Assembly (NCBI GenBank): GCA_024734495.1
Contig: JALMQS010000431.1
Span: 1 to 64,000 of the forward strand
Direction: 5' to 3'
DNA length: 64,000 bases
Origin: Forficula auricularia
Lineage: Eukaryota > Arthropoda > Insecta > Dermaptera > Forficulidae
Made by a program: the position numbers and the translations under genes. The first letter of the stretch is position 1, and each line of letters begins with the position of its first letter. Below the pieces are notes generated by a model. It saw only the letters and a program-made list of their open reading frames with translations, had not been told where the DNA came from and did no database searches. Of the stretch, positions 20,102-31,779 are shown piece after piece.

Positions 20102-20219
20102 GATCCATTTAGCTACAATCCAACTTCATTTTGCGTTGACACTCGGACCAACATGGTGATCCATCCGATTGTCATGCGGGCTATACGTAAAATGACGTTG
20201 GATTGTAGCTAAATGGATC
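20102..20219. mobile_element. 118-bp hairpin-type MITE in the left palindrome arm
   Basis: 23-bp perfect inverted termini (gatccatttagctacaatcc, then aac), extending imperfectly to about 36 bp. The right arm of the large palindrome lacks it, so it arrived or was lost after the palindrome formed. Confidence 0.6.
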
Positions 20220-20369
20220 ACTCAAGTTTAGGGAAAGCGGTGTTGTTTTATAGTGAAACATTTTAAACACAGGAATTATTTAACGGGTTATAGTGGTGTT
20301 TCACAAAGAGGAAATAAAATTGAAAAAATTAAAAAATCTTTTAAATTATTTTGGAGATTTTTTATTTAT

Positions 20370-20408
20370 CTCTATACATATTTCGGGCTATGAACCCTTC
20401 ATCAGGAG
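20370..20408 (-). ncRNA. hammerhead candidate, left arm of family D
   Basis: Mirror of the motif at 20740-20778: CTGATGA, a stem II with GGG/CCC, GAAA, TATGTATA, with CUC/GAG as the start of stem I. Confidence 0.55.
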
Positions 20409-20739
20409 GTTTAACAGAAAACTGAATATAAAATGTTTACATAGTATCGATGTTATTGTAGTACAGGGCGAGTGGAGGGGGTGAGCCAATGGGCGTTGAA
20501 TTCCTTTAATAGGTATTCCCAGAATTCTATACAAATAAATTTCGAACAAAGACATCCTATTTGAAATGTACCTGACTCTGACCAGACAATTTGTTCAATA
20601 CCCATTTTCTCCCTTCCACATACCTTTAAATCTAACCACTCAATTCTTTCAACGCCCATTGGCTCACCCCCTCTACTCGCCCTGTACTATAATAACATCG
20701 ATACTATGTAAAAATTTTATATTCAGTTTTCTGTTAAAC

Positions 20740-20778
20740 CTCCTGATGAAGGGTTCATAGCCCGAAATATGTATAGAG
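20740..20778 (+). ncRNA. hammerhead candidate, right arm of family D
   Basis: CTC 20740-20742, CTGATGA 20743-20749, GGG/CCC stem II, GAAA 20764-20767, TATGTATA (stem III U-A, A-U, loop UG, then UA), GAG 20776-20778. Stem I begins CUC/GAG. Confidence 0.6.
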
Positions 20779-21052
20779 ATAAATAAAAAAATCTCCAAAA
20801 TAATTTAAAAGATTTTTTAATTTTTTTAATTTTATTTTCTCTTTGTTTGTGAACCCGTTAAATAATTCCTGTAAATGGATCACATCTTTTTCTCTTTTGG
20901 TCCAGACTTAAGACTCTACAGACTCCAATAGCTTCATCCGCAGTAGTCTCGCAATATATATATTTTTCAAAAAAAACGCGGTCAAAACAATTCTCGTTAA
21001 TATGTCAATTATTCTTTGATATATTAATGAGAAAAATTATAAATTTATTTAA

Positions 21053-21297
21053 GATCATTATTTCAAGTTAGAAATATACAAGTTCAGATATTATTTTCCC
21101 TCAATATTTGATAAAAATCACCTACATTTGATTCGCGATTGAATCAAATGTAGGAAACATACGATTAAAATTACAAATATTATACAGGGAAAAAGTACTA
21201 GATTCACTTTTGCTTCTTTTCAAAATGAAATCCAGATTATATTAATATGCCACCCTCTAGAACGATAAAAAAAAATATTATATGGTGAAATACTATA
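21053..21297. other. AT-rich interval with a perfect 14-bp hairpin
   Basis: CCTACATTTGATTC, a 6-nt loop, GAATCAAATGTAGG at 21121-21154. Nothing else is evident. Confidence 0.5.
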
Positions 21298-22239
21298 CCG
21301 GGTGAGTTTTTTTATGTTGAGACAGTCTTATAACTCAAAAACAATGTATTATATGAAAAAAGTTTATTTATATCAGGGGGAAAACTAAACTACGCTATTG
21401 TATGTCGACCTAGAACAAGCTTTCAAGGGTATTTCGAGGTCAAGTTCTGTTTTTTAAATGGAACCCTCTATGTTTCTGAACATATTCTTAATTTAGAAAA
21501 AAAAACTGAACAACTTTCATTAGAACTAAATTTTTATATCAAATAAAAAAAAAATAGTAAATCATTTAGATCTCAAAAAAACAATCTTAATAATTATTTT
21601 TAACAATCATTCAATTTAATTATCAACTAATAATGATCAAATATTTAATTACTAAATAATTAATTTAATAATAATTAATAATTTTGCCCTCAGGAGCTTC
21701 ATTTTATCGTGTTGTAAACCTATTAAAAAAAAAACAGGAAATGTAAAGGCTACTAAGTAAAATAACAAAATTGGAAGTGGAATTCATTTAGAAGACTTGC
21801 GATACACACATACACTCTGGAATGTCTCAGAACAATGTCGAAAAATTATTAAATTATTTATTTAATAATTAAATATTTGATCATTATTATTTGATAATTA
21901 AGTTGAATGATTGTTAAAAATAATTATTAGAATTTTTTTGAGATCTAATTGATTTAATATTTTTTATTATTTGATGTCTTATAAAAAAATAGTTCTAATG
22001 AAAGTTGTTCAGTTTTTTTTTTTTTTGTAAATTTAGAATATGTACAGAAACAAATAGATTTCCATTTAAAAACAGAACTTGACCTCGAAATACCCTTGAA
22101 AGCTTGTTCTAAGTCAACAACCAATAGCGTAATTTAGTTTCCCCCTGATACAAATAAACATTTATTTGAAACTTTTTTTCATATAATGAATTGTTTTTGA
22201 GATATAAGACTGTCTCAAGATAAAAAAAAACTCACCCGG
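21298..22239. mobile_element. CCGGGTGAG long-TIR element, copy 1
   Basis: Starts CCGGGTGAGTTTTTTT and ends with the complement CTCACCCGG, with TATA on both outer sides. Arms of about 400 bp mirror each other ('gttctgttttttaaatggaa' and complement). Copies: 41311-43155, 49577-50814, 60705-62497 and a fragment at 53159-53205. Two of these keep a helix-turn-helix coding relic, so the family was probably once a Tc1/mariner-type transposon. Confidence 0.75.
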
Positions 22240-22423
22240 TATAATAGCTCTTCATTTGGAAAATTTAAAGACTTTGAAACCAGAATGAACTTTCTATAAT
22301 TTTACTTTCTTGAGTTATTGTGGGTATCGGAATTTATTTTCTTAAGAAATTTTTTTCGGTCACCCCAAAAATCTGGTTACGACCCTACTGATTTGGTCCA
22401 TTTTTCTGCGTATATCTATCTAC

Positions 22424-23433
22424 TCTTATTAAACAAGCAATTCTGGTATATATATATATTAGTATATTTTTTTATTTAGAAAACGGCTCTACCGATTTTG
22501 ATGAAATCAACTCTATTAACAAGTTTTGAGGATGAGAAAGCGATCTGACTAGGTCTGGACCTCGACAAATTTCATCTTAATTGATCTTTTCTTAATTAAA
22601 GCAATTATTGATAGATGAAAATGTCAATACAATAGTTTGTTTACATTTTTTCAATTATCTTTTGTTTATTAATTGTTTTTTTTTAATTTTAAAAACCACT
22701 AATAGATTAATAAAAATATTAATATATATTAAAATTAAACAATTGAAATGATTATAAATTAGAATTTTAAATCCCACAAAGAGTTAATAACAAATTGATA
22801 GAGATTTTCTTTAGGAGACGGACTGGTATAAATATGCAATTGGATGTTGATGAAAGCAGTCCACGGTGGTTGTAAAAAAATAAGACTATAGAGGTTTTAT
22901 TATTTTACATTTATTTGTTAAACCGACGTTTCGGAGATTTATTCTCTCCTTCTTCAGGGTAACAAAAAGTCAATGAAAGTAGTTCAAAACATAATTACTT
23001 TCTGTCTCCTTTTTTGACCTTTTTTGGCATTGTCAAAGGAGACAGAAAGTAATTATGTTTTGAACTACTTTCATTGACTTTTTGTTACCCTGAAGAAGGA
23101 GAGAATAAATCTCCGAAACGTCGGTTCTATCAAATAAATGTAAAATAATAAAACCTCTGTTAGTCTTATTTTTTACAGCCACCGTGGACTGTTTCATCAA
23201 CATCCAATTGTTAATAACAAATATTAAAAATATATATATATATATATATATGAATTCGCTAATTTAATTGATTATTATAAAATTCGATAAATTATGGGGG
23301 TGAGGTCCAGGGGGTGGGGTTCAGTGACGGGGTGGTTTTTATCAGAATTTTAAATTAAAAATAATATTAATATATAACTTTTAACTGAAGCAAAAACTAG
23401 GCGAGCATCGCTCGGTGGCTCCAGGTACTTGTA
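22424..23433 (+). mobile_element. Helitron-like element copy with nested palindrome
   Basis: 5' end TCTACTCTTATTAAACAAGC, then 'gaaaacggctctaccgattt'. 3' hairpin GCGAGCATCGCTCGGTGG and CCAGGTACT. The element at 22796-23209 sits inside. Confidence 0.65.
22796..23209. mobile_element. palindromic hammerhead element, family C, intact
   Basis: A 13-bp duplication, gttaataacaaat (22783-22795 and 23210-23222), frames a 414-bp insert: a one-sided tail (to 22836), then arms 'caattggatgttgatgaaag' and complement, inner arms with ACCGACGTTTCGGAG and complement, and a centre near 23030. Each arm has CTGAAGA, a 5-bp stem II (GGAGA/TCTCC), GAAACGTC, with ACC/GGU for stem I. Confidence 0.75.
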
Positions 23434-23832
23434 TTTTATTTTTTGTTAATAAATAATTGAATATAAAAGTTTATTTTAAATTCGCTTGAAAAAATATTTA
23501 TCGAAATTCAAGGGAATTTCGCACTGGTGGAATGGATATCTTATCAAGAACGGGATTCTTTCCTTTTGAAATTCTCACTTTAGTTGCTGTCAAGAGAGCC
23601 TAGACCCTAGACCATAGATGCATCATCTTTTTGTCAATCAAAGGTAAATAAATCTTAATGTGATTACTTTTACTTTCTAGTTTTCTAAAACATACTTTCT
23701 CTTGCCCAAACCACTTATTTAATTAATTACATATTAAAATTAACATTATACAGGGTGGTCCATAGATTTATTTACAATACATTTTTTATTATACAGGGTG
23801 GTTCAAAAATGTAATAATAAAAATTATCCTTA

Positions 23833-24404
23833 TCTACTTTTATTAAACGAGCAAAAATTGTATATATATATTGGTATCTTAGTTCTATTTTGAAAACGGC
23901 TCTACCTTTTTTTGATGAAACCAACTCTATTAACAAGTTTTGAGGATGAGAAAACGATCTGACTAGGTCTGGACTTCGACAAATTTCATCTTAATTGATC
24001 TTTTCTTAATTAAATTAATTATTGATAGATTAAAATCTCAATAAAAAAGTTTGTTTACATTTTTTTCAATTATATTTTATTTATTAATTGGTTTTTTAAT
24101 TTTAAAACCCACTAATATGTTATAGCAAATATTATTATATTTTATATTAAAATTAGGATTTTTTTTAATTAACAGGTGTCAAAATCATAACATTACAGGT
24201 GGATTCATAACAAAACAGGTGTGTTTACAAATATTGTGGTTGAAGTGGGCGAATATTATATATATTTGTATTTTTTTAATTTGAAAGCGGCTCTCAAATA
24301 AAAATCGACATTTTTATCAGAATTTTAGATTAAAAATAATATTAAAATAAAGATGTTAACTGAAGGAAGCAGTTACCGAGCATCGCTCGGTGCCTCCAAG
24401 TACT
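23833..24404 (+). mobile_element. Helitron-like element copy, 572 bp
   Basis: 5' TCTACTTTTATTAAACGAGC and 3' ACCGAGCATCGCTCGGT with 'gcctccaagtact'. No ORF. The shortest end-to-end member here, so useful as a family reference. Confidence 0.7.
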
Positions 24405-24639
24405 ATAGTATAATGAATGCAAAGATTTAAGCATTTTTTTGAGTGTCTTTTTTTTTTGAAAAAAAATGGAAATTATTTCAAAAATCAACCCAGGCCTATA
24501 ATATTTTAATAAATGAATTTACTTTAAGGACCAATAATAGATTTTAGAGAAAATATTTGTACATTTCATATCAGAGAGGTTCGTTCCCTTAGGAATCAAA
24601 CCCAAGCGCTAACTAGCTGGCCGGGTCGTTAGCCAAATC
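24405..24639. other. unassigned AT-rich interval
   Basis: No gene or repeat identified. Confidence 0.3.
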
Positions 24640-26945
24640 TAGTGGGAATATCGAAACCAAATTTCACACGCAGTTTTGGTCCATTGAGATTAAGAGCTGA
24701 TTAGATTTTGGTGCATATCAACCCAAAATTAAGGGGTGTGGAGGGGGGTTAAAAATTAAAAATCTAGGCTATTTGAGTAAACTCAACCAAATTTTGTATG
24801 CGACCCCAGAAGTCTAAAAATGCGAAAAACAAACCGCCCAAAATGGGGGGGGGGGGGCAAAAAATGAAAATCTTGGCCATTTGAGCAAACTAAACCAAAT
24901 TTTGTATACATAATCAGTGGGACCCCAGAAGTCTAAAAATGCAAAAACTAACCGCCCAAAATGGAGGGAGGGGGGGGGGTCAAAAAATGAAAATCTTAGC
25001 CATTTGAGCAAACTAAACCAAATTTTGTATGCATAATCAGTGGGCCCAGAGTGATATAAAAATGCAAAAACTAACCTCCTCCTCTATATGATTATAAATA
25101 ATTTTATTAAATATTAAATATAAGTGAGGGGCCAGGTTGTATGGTAAAGTCAAGTGGATGACCACATCAGATCACGTCAGCTTATTTATTTTTTCACCCA
25201 CCAAATAGTCATGTCACACACTCGTTTAAATTTTCTTTTTAATGTTCTTATAAATGTAGAAGCCCTGAAGAAGTCGGCAAAGTCGACGAAACGTTGGCTG
25301 ATAAATAAAAAAGTCACGCATAAAAACTTGTCCTTATTTTCATAATTATAAACTTTCGGATTAATATAAATTATGGACGGAACTAATAATAATAATTAAA
25401 TACTTTATTTTTTGTGGTTCTCTATGCTAAGCTATACAGGGTGTTCCACAGAACTCTTTCATTAAAAGTTTACACGGAAGGAGTTGAGAGAAAATTTTGA
25501 ACTTTGACATTTAGACGAGTGAAATTTAAAAAAAACTATTCATTTTAGGTATAAGGCATATTTAATAAACTCCTATTGGATTTTTATGTAGAATTCAAAA
25601 ATACTAAAATTTATGCCATGTTCTATTTGAAAAAATTGAGTATTAATAACTTTTTGATTTTCAGAAATAAATAATTATTATGGTCATCCTGGATATCAAA
25701 TATGAATTTTTATGATTAAGTAAGATTCTTTAATGTCTAATTAAGAGTTCTGATTGATCAAATTAATTCTTCAAACAACAGTTTAACTATTATTAATTTT
25801 TAAATATGAACTCTAAATTGGTAGATTTTACAAACTATCTAAAATAACTCAGAAATTATAAATTTTAGACATCATGTCCATTTTACAAAATCATCTTAGT
25901 TTTTAACAATTAATGATGCAAAAAATATTTGGGAAGTTCCGTAGAAAATAAGAAAGTAGATGGCGATTGCGGCAAAGCAGAAAGTGTCCAAAAGTTGTAA
26001 ATAATTTATTTAAAAAGAGCATATTCCAAAACATAAATATGTCCAAGTTCAAAATTTTCCCTCAATTCTTTCCATAAAAATATTTAATGAACGTGTTCTG
26101 TGGAACAGTCTGTATAAAGTAAAAAAAAAAATAAGGTGACGTGTTCTGATGTGGCCATCCACTTGACTTTACAATACAACCTGGCCCCTCACTTATATTT
26201 AATATTTAATAAAATTATTTATAATCATTTAGGGGAAGGGGTTAGTTTTTGCATTTTTAAACTCTTGGGGTCCCACTGATTATGTATACAAAATTTGGTT
26301 GAGTTTGGTACAAGGGCCTATATTTTCATTTTTTGACACCCCCTCCATTTTGGGCGGTTAGTTTTTGCATTTTTAAACTTCTGGTGTCCCACTGATTATG
26401 TATACAAAATTTGGTTGAGTTTGGTACATTGGCCTAGATTTTTATTTTTTGACACCCCCTCCCCCAATTTGCGCGGCTAGTTTTTCCATTTTTAGACTTC
26501 TGGGGTCCCACTGATTATGTGTACAAAATTTGGTTGAGTTTGCTCAAATGGCCTAAATTTTTAATTTTTAACCCCCCTCCAACCCTCTTAATTTTGGGTC
26601 GATAAGCACCAAAATCTAATCAGCTCTTAATCTCAATGGACCAAAACTAGGTGTGAAATTTGGTTTCGATATTCAAACTAGTTTTTAAGCTAGCTCATCC
26701 ACAAAAATTTGGTAACGCACAGACAGACTTACAGACATTTTGACAAAACAATTATTATCTCAAAAAATATAATTTTTTCGATGTTCACTTATAAGTGTTT
26801 TTTTGTAGACCTAAATGCCATGGTTACGCTCAATTTTTTTAATCAAAATATTTTCAGCCGTTTTTGAGATATTTTGAAAAAAAGAAGGAAAAAAACAATT
26901 TTTTTATGCACGATTACAATACTTGACCATACACTGTATGGTAAA
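24640..26945. mobile_element. CATAC palindromic element with minisatellite arms
   Basis: The left arm (24640-25190) and right arm (26130-26690) are inverted copies that include a tandem unit of about 115-125 bp ('accaaattttgtatacataa', then a G tract). The right arm continues to the terminus 'ttgaccatacactgtatggt', while the left terminus is lost. Partial copies: 36545-37235, 45435-46005, 51060-51270 and 63180-63900. The spacer at 25190-26130 has a hammerhead-like motif. Unclassified family. It lies in the first intron of the ankyrin gene. Confidence 0.65.
25261..25299 (+). ncRNA. hammerhead-like motif in palindrome spacer
   Basis: AGCC, CTGAAGA, stem II GTCG/CGAC, GAAA, CGTT, GGCT. AGCC/GGCU gives a perfect 4-bp stem I. 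Stem III lacks a loop. Confidence 0.55.
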
Positions 26946-27044
26946 GTAAAAAATAATAATAAAACTAGGATAGATTTTTTTATAATCATCTAAAATAAAA
27001 AAATATATATATATTTTAGTTAATAATATAACTGTTGTGGTTAC

Positions 27045-27134
27045 CTGTTCATACGAATATGATTCTTGTGTTTGTACTGAGGTAATAATAACAAATAAAA
27101 CTGCTACACTAAAATACCAAACACTTGTGCTCAT
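27045..27134 (-). CDS. signal-peptide first exon of secreted coiled-coil/ankyrin gene
   Basis: Encodes MSTSVWYFSVAVLFVIITSV and then QTQESYSYEQ, ending at donor CAG/GTAACC in phase 0. The hydrophobic core of about 14 residues after a short N-region is a typical signal peptide with likely cleavage near VQTQ/E. An upstream in-frame ATG at 27155 would add MRQVKHK. I prefer the second ATG because the predicted transcription start is only about 10 nt before the first. Downstream exons in order: 19858-19808, 13984-13949, 13640-13608, 13173-13120, 10741-10204. Every junction is phase 0, so exons can be gained, lost or skipped without changing frame. The total would be about 266 residues. Function unknown. 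The architecture suggests a secreted binding protein. Confidence 0.7.
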
Positions 27135-27159
27135 CTTGTGCTTGACTTGACGCAAATGA

Positions 27160-27192
27160 GTTCTCTCACTGTTTGCGCATTCTTTTTATATA
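27160..27192 (-). promoter_or_regulatory. TATA box and initiator of the secreted ankyrin gene
   Basis: On minus, TATATAAAAAG (27192-27182) is followed after about 27 nt by an arthropod-like initiator, ACTCATTTG (27170-27162). Spacing fits a focused TATA promoter and a very short 5' UTR before the ATG at 27134. Confidence 0.6.
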
Positions 27193-27385
27193 ACCAGTTT
27201 TTCCTGCTTCTTTTCCTCATTTAGCTATGAAAGCAGACTTTGGATTAAAATCGTGGTTTTCGCGAAAACTCGCTCGATTGATGGAAATTCCGTAGCTTAA
27301 ACCATCGAGGCCACACGCTTGTAGCATTTCTAGGGTTTCGTTTAAAATGAAAAAACAGCACCCTATTATTGACACTTAAATATCT
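27193..27385. promoter_or_regulatory. upstream region of the ankyrin gene
   Basis: About 190 bp of less repetitive DNA between the TATA box and the next transposon. No motif stands out. Confidence 0.3.
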
Positions 27386-29230
27386 TAGTCCAGTCAAAAT
27401 AGACACAAAAAAGTTCAAACGTAGCCAAAATTTGCGCGGAGCTTTGAATAGTCATTTTAAATGAAATGTGTAAAGTCTCCATCGATCCCACATGTGCTAA
27501 AATTTTTATTCAGGGTCAAAAGTCATGAAAATCAGTTTTTCGCGAATATCTCTTAAACGGTTAGTTATATTTTAAAAATAGTTGTTATCAAATTTACAGA
27601 GAATGCAATTTTCTACAAAAAGGTCCTTACACTTTTCCTGCTACAAATTATCGTTCGCATGTTATGGAAAATTAGAAAACTGCAAACTTGGAATTCTCAC
27701 TAAAATGTACTCTTTTCCACACCACCTTGGCGGTAGAGTACTTGGCACATTTTTTTTTACGTGGAAAATATTTATTCAATTTAACATTTTGACTGGGGGT
27801 GGGGGATGAAGGGGGGGGAGTGTTCACAACCAGACGACTGAAAAAAAATTGAAATACAAAATTTATTTATAATCCAGCCAAATTACGATTTTAACAGGAT
27901 TTATCTCCCGGTAAAGGTTTTATTGCTGGAATACCTTTATTGGTGCCCCAATATTACTACCCTATATGTTTTCCTCCAAATCTGAATTGTGGGCGCATTA
28001 AAATGAGCAAATTTTTTTTTTCAAATTTTCTTGAATAACACTAAAATGACTTATCCAATCAAAAAGATATCTATTAGATAAATTAAAGCTCTTGAAATTC
28101 TGCGTAAAATTATTTAAATTTCAAACTTTCATCTTAATTGGATAATGGTAACCCGTGCCGGAATGTGGTTGAGGTTTTGAAAACTTGCAATTTTTTGCAA
28201 AAAATCGCAGTTTTTCAATCATAAATTAAAAACCACTCGTCCAATAAACTTTATTCCTGTCTCATTCTCTAGAAAATTATGGTGACTTGAACATTTACTT
28301 GGACCACTTTTTGTTAAAACTCTTAGATTTATAGATATCAAGCATTTTCCATGATACTTTTGAGGATTTAGATTAAGTTCTGTCATGGAAAATGATAGAT
28401 ATCTATAAATGTAAGAGTTTAATCAAAGGGGTGGTCCAAGTAAACGTTCAAGTCAATAAAATTTACTAGAGAATGAGATACAAATCAAGTTTCTATGATG
28501 AGTGGTTTTCATTTTATGAAGAAAAAACTGAGATTTTCTGAAAAGATTTATCATTTTCTGTCATGGAAAATGCTGGATATCTATAAATCTAAGAGTTTTA
28601 ACAATAAGTAGTCCAAGTAAACGTTCAAATTAACAAAATTTCCTATAGAATGAGACATGAATCAAGTTTCTAGGATGAGTGATTTTTATTTTATGAAGGA
28701 AAAACTAGGATTTTTTGCAAAAAAAATTGCAGTTTTTCAAAACTTCAAACGCATTGCGGCACTCGTTGTGAACAGTGACCTCACCCATCCTTCCCCTCAT
28801 GCCCCACCCCCTTTCAAAATGTTAAATTTAATAAATGTTTTCCACATAAAAAAATGTGCTAAGAAATTTACCGACAAGGTGGTGTGGAAAAGAGTATATA
28901 TATTCGTAAGAATTCCAAGTTTGCAGTTTTCTAATTTACCATAACATGGGAACGATAATTTGTAGCAGAAAAAGTGTAAGGAACTTTTTTGTCGAAAATT
29001 GCATGCTCTATAAATTTGATAACAAGTATTTTTACAATAAAACTAACCGTTTAAGAGATATTCGCGAAAAACTGATTTTCATGACCTTTGACCCTGAATA
29101 AAAGTTTTAGCACATGTCGGGTCGATGGGGACTTTTCACATTTTATTTAAAATGACTATTCAAAGATTTGTGCAAATTTTTAGTTCTGTGTGAATTTTGG
29201 CTATGTTGAATGTCTATTTTGACTGGACTA
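27386..29230. mobile_element. TAGTCCAG long-inverted-repeat element, copy 2
   Basis: TAGTCCAGTCAAAATAGACA at the left returns in reverse at 29211-29230. Arms of roughly 400 bp ('aatatctcttaaacggttag' and complement) surround a centre made of further short duplicated blocks ('gtccaagtaaacgttcaa', three times). No transposase is seen. Confidence 0.7.
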
Positions 29231-29241
29231 TCTGTCAGATA

Positions 29242-30532
29242 TTGGCAACTAAGTAATTGCGTTTTTTTTTTTTTTTGTTTTTTTTAGAAAATCAAAGACA
29301 ATTTTTTCATGGAACTAAATAACTTTATTCTGTAATGTATTGCCCATTTTGATCAATGACCTTTTGTCATCTTTCAGGCTGCATCATAATCCCACGTTCA
29401 TAAAACTTCTGGTTTTTATTAGCAAAAAACTGAATCAGGTACGATTTGACATCATCATCATTATTGAAATTTTTACCATTCAAGAGTTTTGTAAAGATCG
29501 AAACAAAAAGTAATCAGATGGTGCAAGGTCAGGACTATATGGTGGATGTGGCAAAACATCCCAACCAAGCTCCAATAATTTTTGCCGAGTGAACAAAGAT
29601 GTGTGTGGCCTTGCATTGTCATGATGGAATACAACACCTTTTCGATTTGTCAATTCGGCCCACTTTTCTTCAAATGCATTGTTTAATTTCGTTAGTTGTT
29701 CAATGTAGACAACAGAATTGATCGTTCGGTTGGGTGGTAAGAGTTCAAAGTAGACAATTCCTTTGTAATCCCACCAAACTGATAACAAAACCTTCTTTTG
29801 ATGAATACCAGCTTTTGATGTTGTTTGAGCTGGTTCACCTGGCCTGCTCCACGATCTTTTCCGCTTGATATTGTTGTAAACAACCCATTTTTCATCGCCA
29901 GTTATCAGTCGTTTTAAAAATGGATCATTTTCATTACGTTTCTTTAGCAAATCGCAGCTGTTAATGCGTTGCGTTAAATACGTTTCTTTCAGTCCGTCGA
30001 GGAACCCATGTATCGAGTTTTCGACATTAGCCAAGTTGTTTTAAGTGATTTACAATGCATGTATGTGATACATGAAGCTTCTCTGCAATCTCACGTGTTG
30101 TAGTGTGACGATCCGAATCGATTATTGCTTTGATTAGGTCGTCATCAACTTCAACTGGACGACCAGAGCGTTTTTCATCTTTGAGTGAAAAATCACCAGA
30201 ACGAAATTTGGCAAACCAATTTTGACACTGCCGTTCTTTAAAGGCTTCGTCGCCATAAACAGCACATAACTTTTTGTGAGCTTGCGATGCGCTTTTCCCT
30301 TTGCGGAAATAAAAAAGCAAAATATGACGAAAATGTTCCTTTTGATTTTCCATTTTTCAACGAACGCCAAACGAAAACTACGCAACCGATCAAAAAACTT
30401 TTTTTACTGATTGACAGCTGAATTGCCAACTATCAAATAACAAAATGTGTTTTACATTTGGACTACGCCAGCAAACCTAAAAATTCAACTGAAGCCATCT
30501 ATGAGTGAAATCCGCAATTACTTAGTTGCCAA
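29242..30532 (-). mobile_element. mariner element (mellifera subfamily), full length
   Basis: TIRs 'ttggcaactaagtaattgcg' and 'cgcaattacttagttgccaa' bound 1.29 kb, the usual mariner size. It lies directly beside the previous element. Flanking TA is visible on both sides. Confidence 0.9.
29350..30353 (-). pseudogene. mariner transposase, DD34D, several lesions
   Basis: The minus strand starts MENQKEHFRHILLFYFRKGK and shows the two helix-turn-helix motifs (KERQCQNWFAKFRSGDFS; TTREIAEKLHVSHTCIVNHL). The catalytic triad is present: TGDEKW, HHDNARPH and SPDLAPSDYFLF, with 34 residues between the last two Asp. A TAA replaces a Tyr codon at about codon 109, a frameshift follows near 30008, a one-base deletion lies near 29482, and a TGA replaces a Trp near the C-terminus. 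Expected length is about 345 residues. Not active as it stands, but close in sequence to the consensus of its subfamily, so a fairly recent arrival. Confidence 0.9.
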
Positions 30533-30623
30533 CCTTAAATCTTATTAAGCTAGCCCGCTCTTACATACGAACAGACACTGTAACGACAATAATAATAGAT
30601 TTCCGTTTTCTTAAAAACTTTAA

Positions 30624-30865
30624 TTCAAGGAGACAATAAAAGAGTGTGTCTTCTGCTGGAAAAATAAATTTTTAAATTTATTTATAACGAGCAGACTATA
30701 GTTTGGAGAGCTTTGCCCTCTTCATCACTCTATTACAATTGATTCACAGGAATTGATGTGTTAAAGTAATAGAGTGATGAAGAAGGCAAAGCTCTCCAAA
30801 CTATAGTCTGCTCGTTATGAATAAATTAAAAAAAATTATTTTTCAGCAGAAGACGCACTCTTTTT
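30624..30865. mobile_element. palindromic mini-element, family A, decayed ribozymes
   Basis: Arms as in 3807-4030. Both arms keep the outline of the hammerhead, but with GTGATGA for the core and CAAA for GAAA, so the motif is dead. The one-sided tail is missing. Confidence 0.65.
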
Positions 30866-31577
30866 AACCGACTTCAAAAAAGGAGGAGGTTCTCTATTCG
30901 ACTGATTTTTTTTGTCTATGTTACCTCATATCTCCGGCAATTGTGAACCGATTTTGAAAAAAAAATTGCATTGGGTTCAGTCTAGCTTCCGGTTGGTCTC
31001 GTTTTTTTCATTAGTATTAGACCTTTTTTGTTAGGTTTGTTTAGGCCTAACATCTTTGTTTATGAACCGATTTCGATGATTCTTTTTTTATTGGAAAGGG
31101 GGTAACTTAGGGATGACGCCATATTAATTTGGTCAATTTCTGATGATATGATCACTATTAATAACATTACTAAAAACAGAAAAATAAAAATAATTTTTAA
31201 GAAAAAAATAAAACCGACTTCAAAAAATTAAATGCAACAAATAAAATTCACTAAAAAGTATAAAATAATTATTATCTTATTTAGTTACAACTAAACGACG
31301 AAATATTAACATGAAATTACTTTTTGAAGTTGGTGCCAAACATATACCTTTTGTGAATCGCACTCGACGGATCTTACTTAGTAGGTTTGGCGGGTACGCT
31401 CGCTTATAGGTATAGTTTGTTTGGCACCGACTTCAAAAAGTAAATTCATGTTAATATTTCGTCGTTTAGTTGTAACTAAATAAGATAATAATTATTTTAT
31501 AGCTTTTAGTGTATTTTATTTGTTGCGTTTAATTTTTTTGAAGTCGGTTCTATTTTTCTTAAAAATTATTTTTATTG
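30866..31577. mobile_element. GAAGTCGG foldback element, copy 2
   Basis: Same order as 8026-8747, from 'aaccgacttcaaaaaaggag' to TTTTTTTGAAGTCGGTTC. It is directly fused to the palindrome before it. Confidence 0.7.
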
Positions 31578-31779
31578 TCTCTCTTTAATCAGTCTTGCGC
31601 CCCAGCAAGACCAAAAATTTTTATGTGGGCGAAGTAAATTTTTGCGAGGCACCCCCTTCCATGGTGGCGCAATTTTACATAGAGAAAAAATTTGGTTTGG
31701 GGGTTTTGGGAAATTTCTTTTTTTAACAAAAGTGAACAAAAAAACAATAAACTTTCCGTGGGCTAGTTGGATAAGCCGC

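Larger units (their letters stand above)
19939..21052. mobile_element. 1.1-kb palindrome carrying hammerhead motifs, family D
   Basis: Left arm 19939-20500 and right arm 20650-21052 are inverted copies ('attgcgagactactgcggat' against its complement at 20934, for example) around a spacer of about 125 bp. Both arms hold a hammerhead core. The left arm alone has an extra block of about 150 bp that includes a 118-bp hairpin (20102-20219). Chance ORFs here are not genes. Confidence 0.7.

Noticed and set aside
20000..20760. ORFs of 60-76 codons on both strands
   Set aside because: They fall within the arms of a palindrome, so each appears twice in mirror form; no domain.
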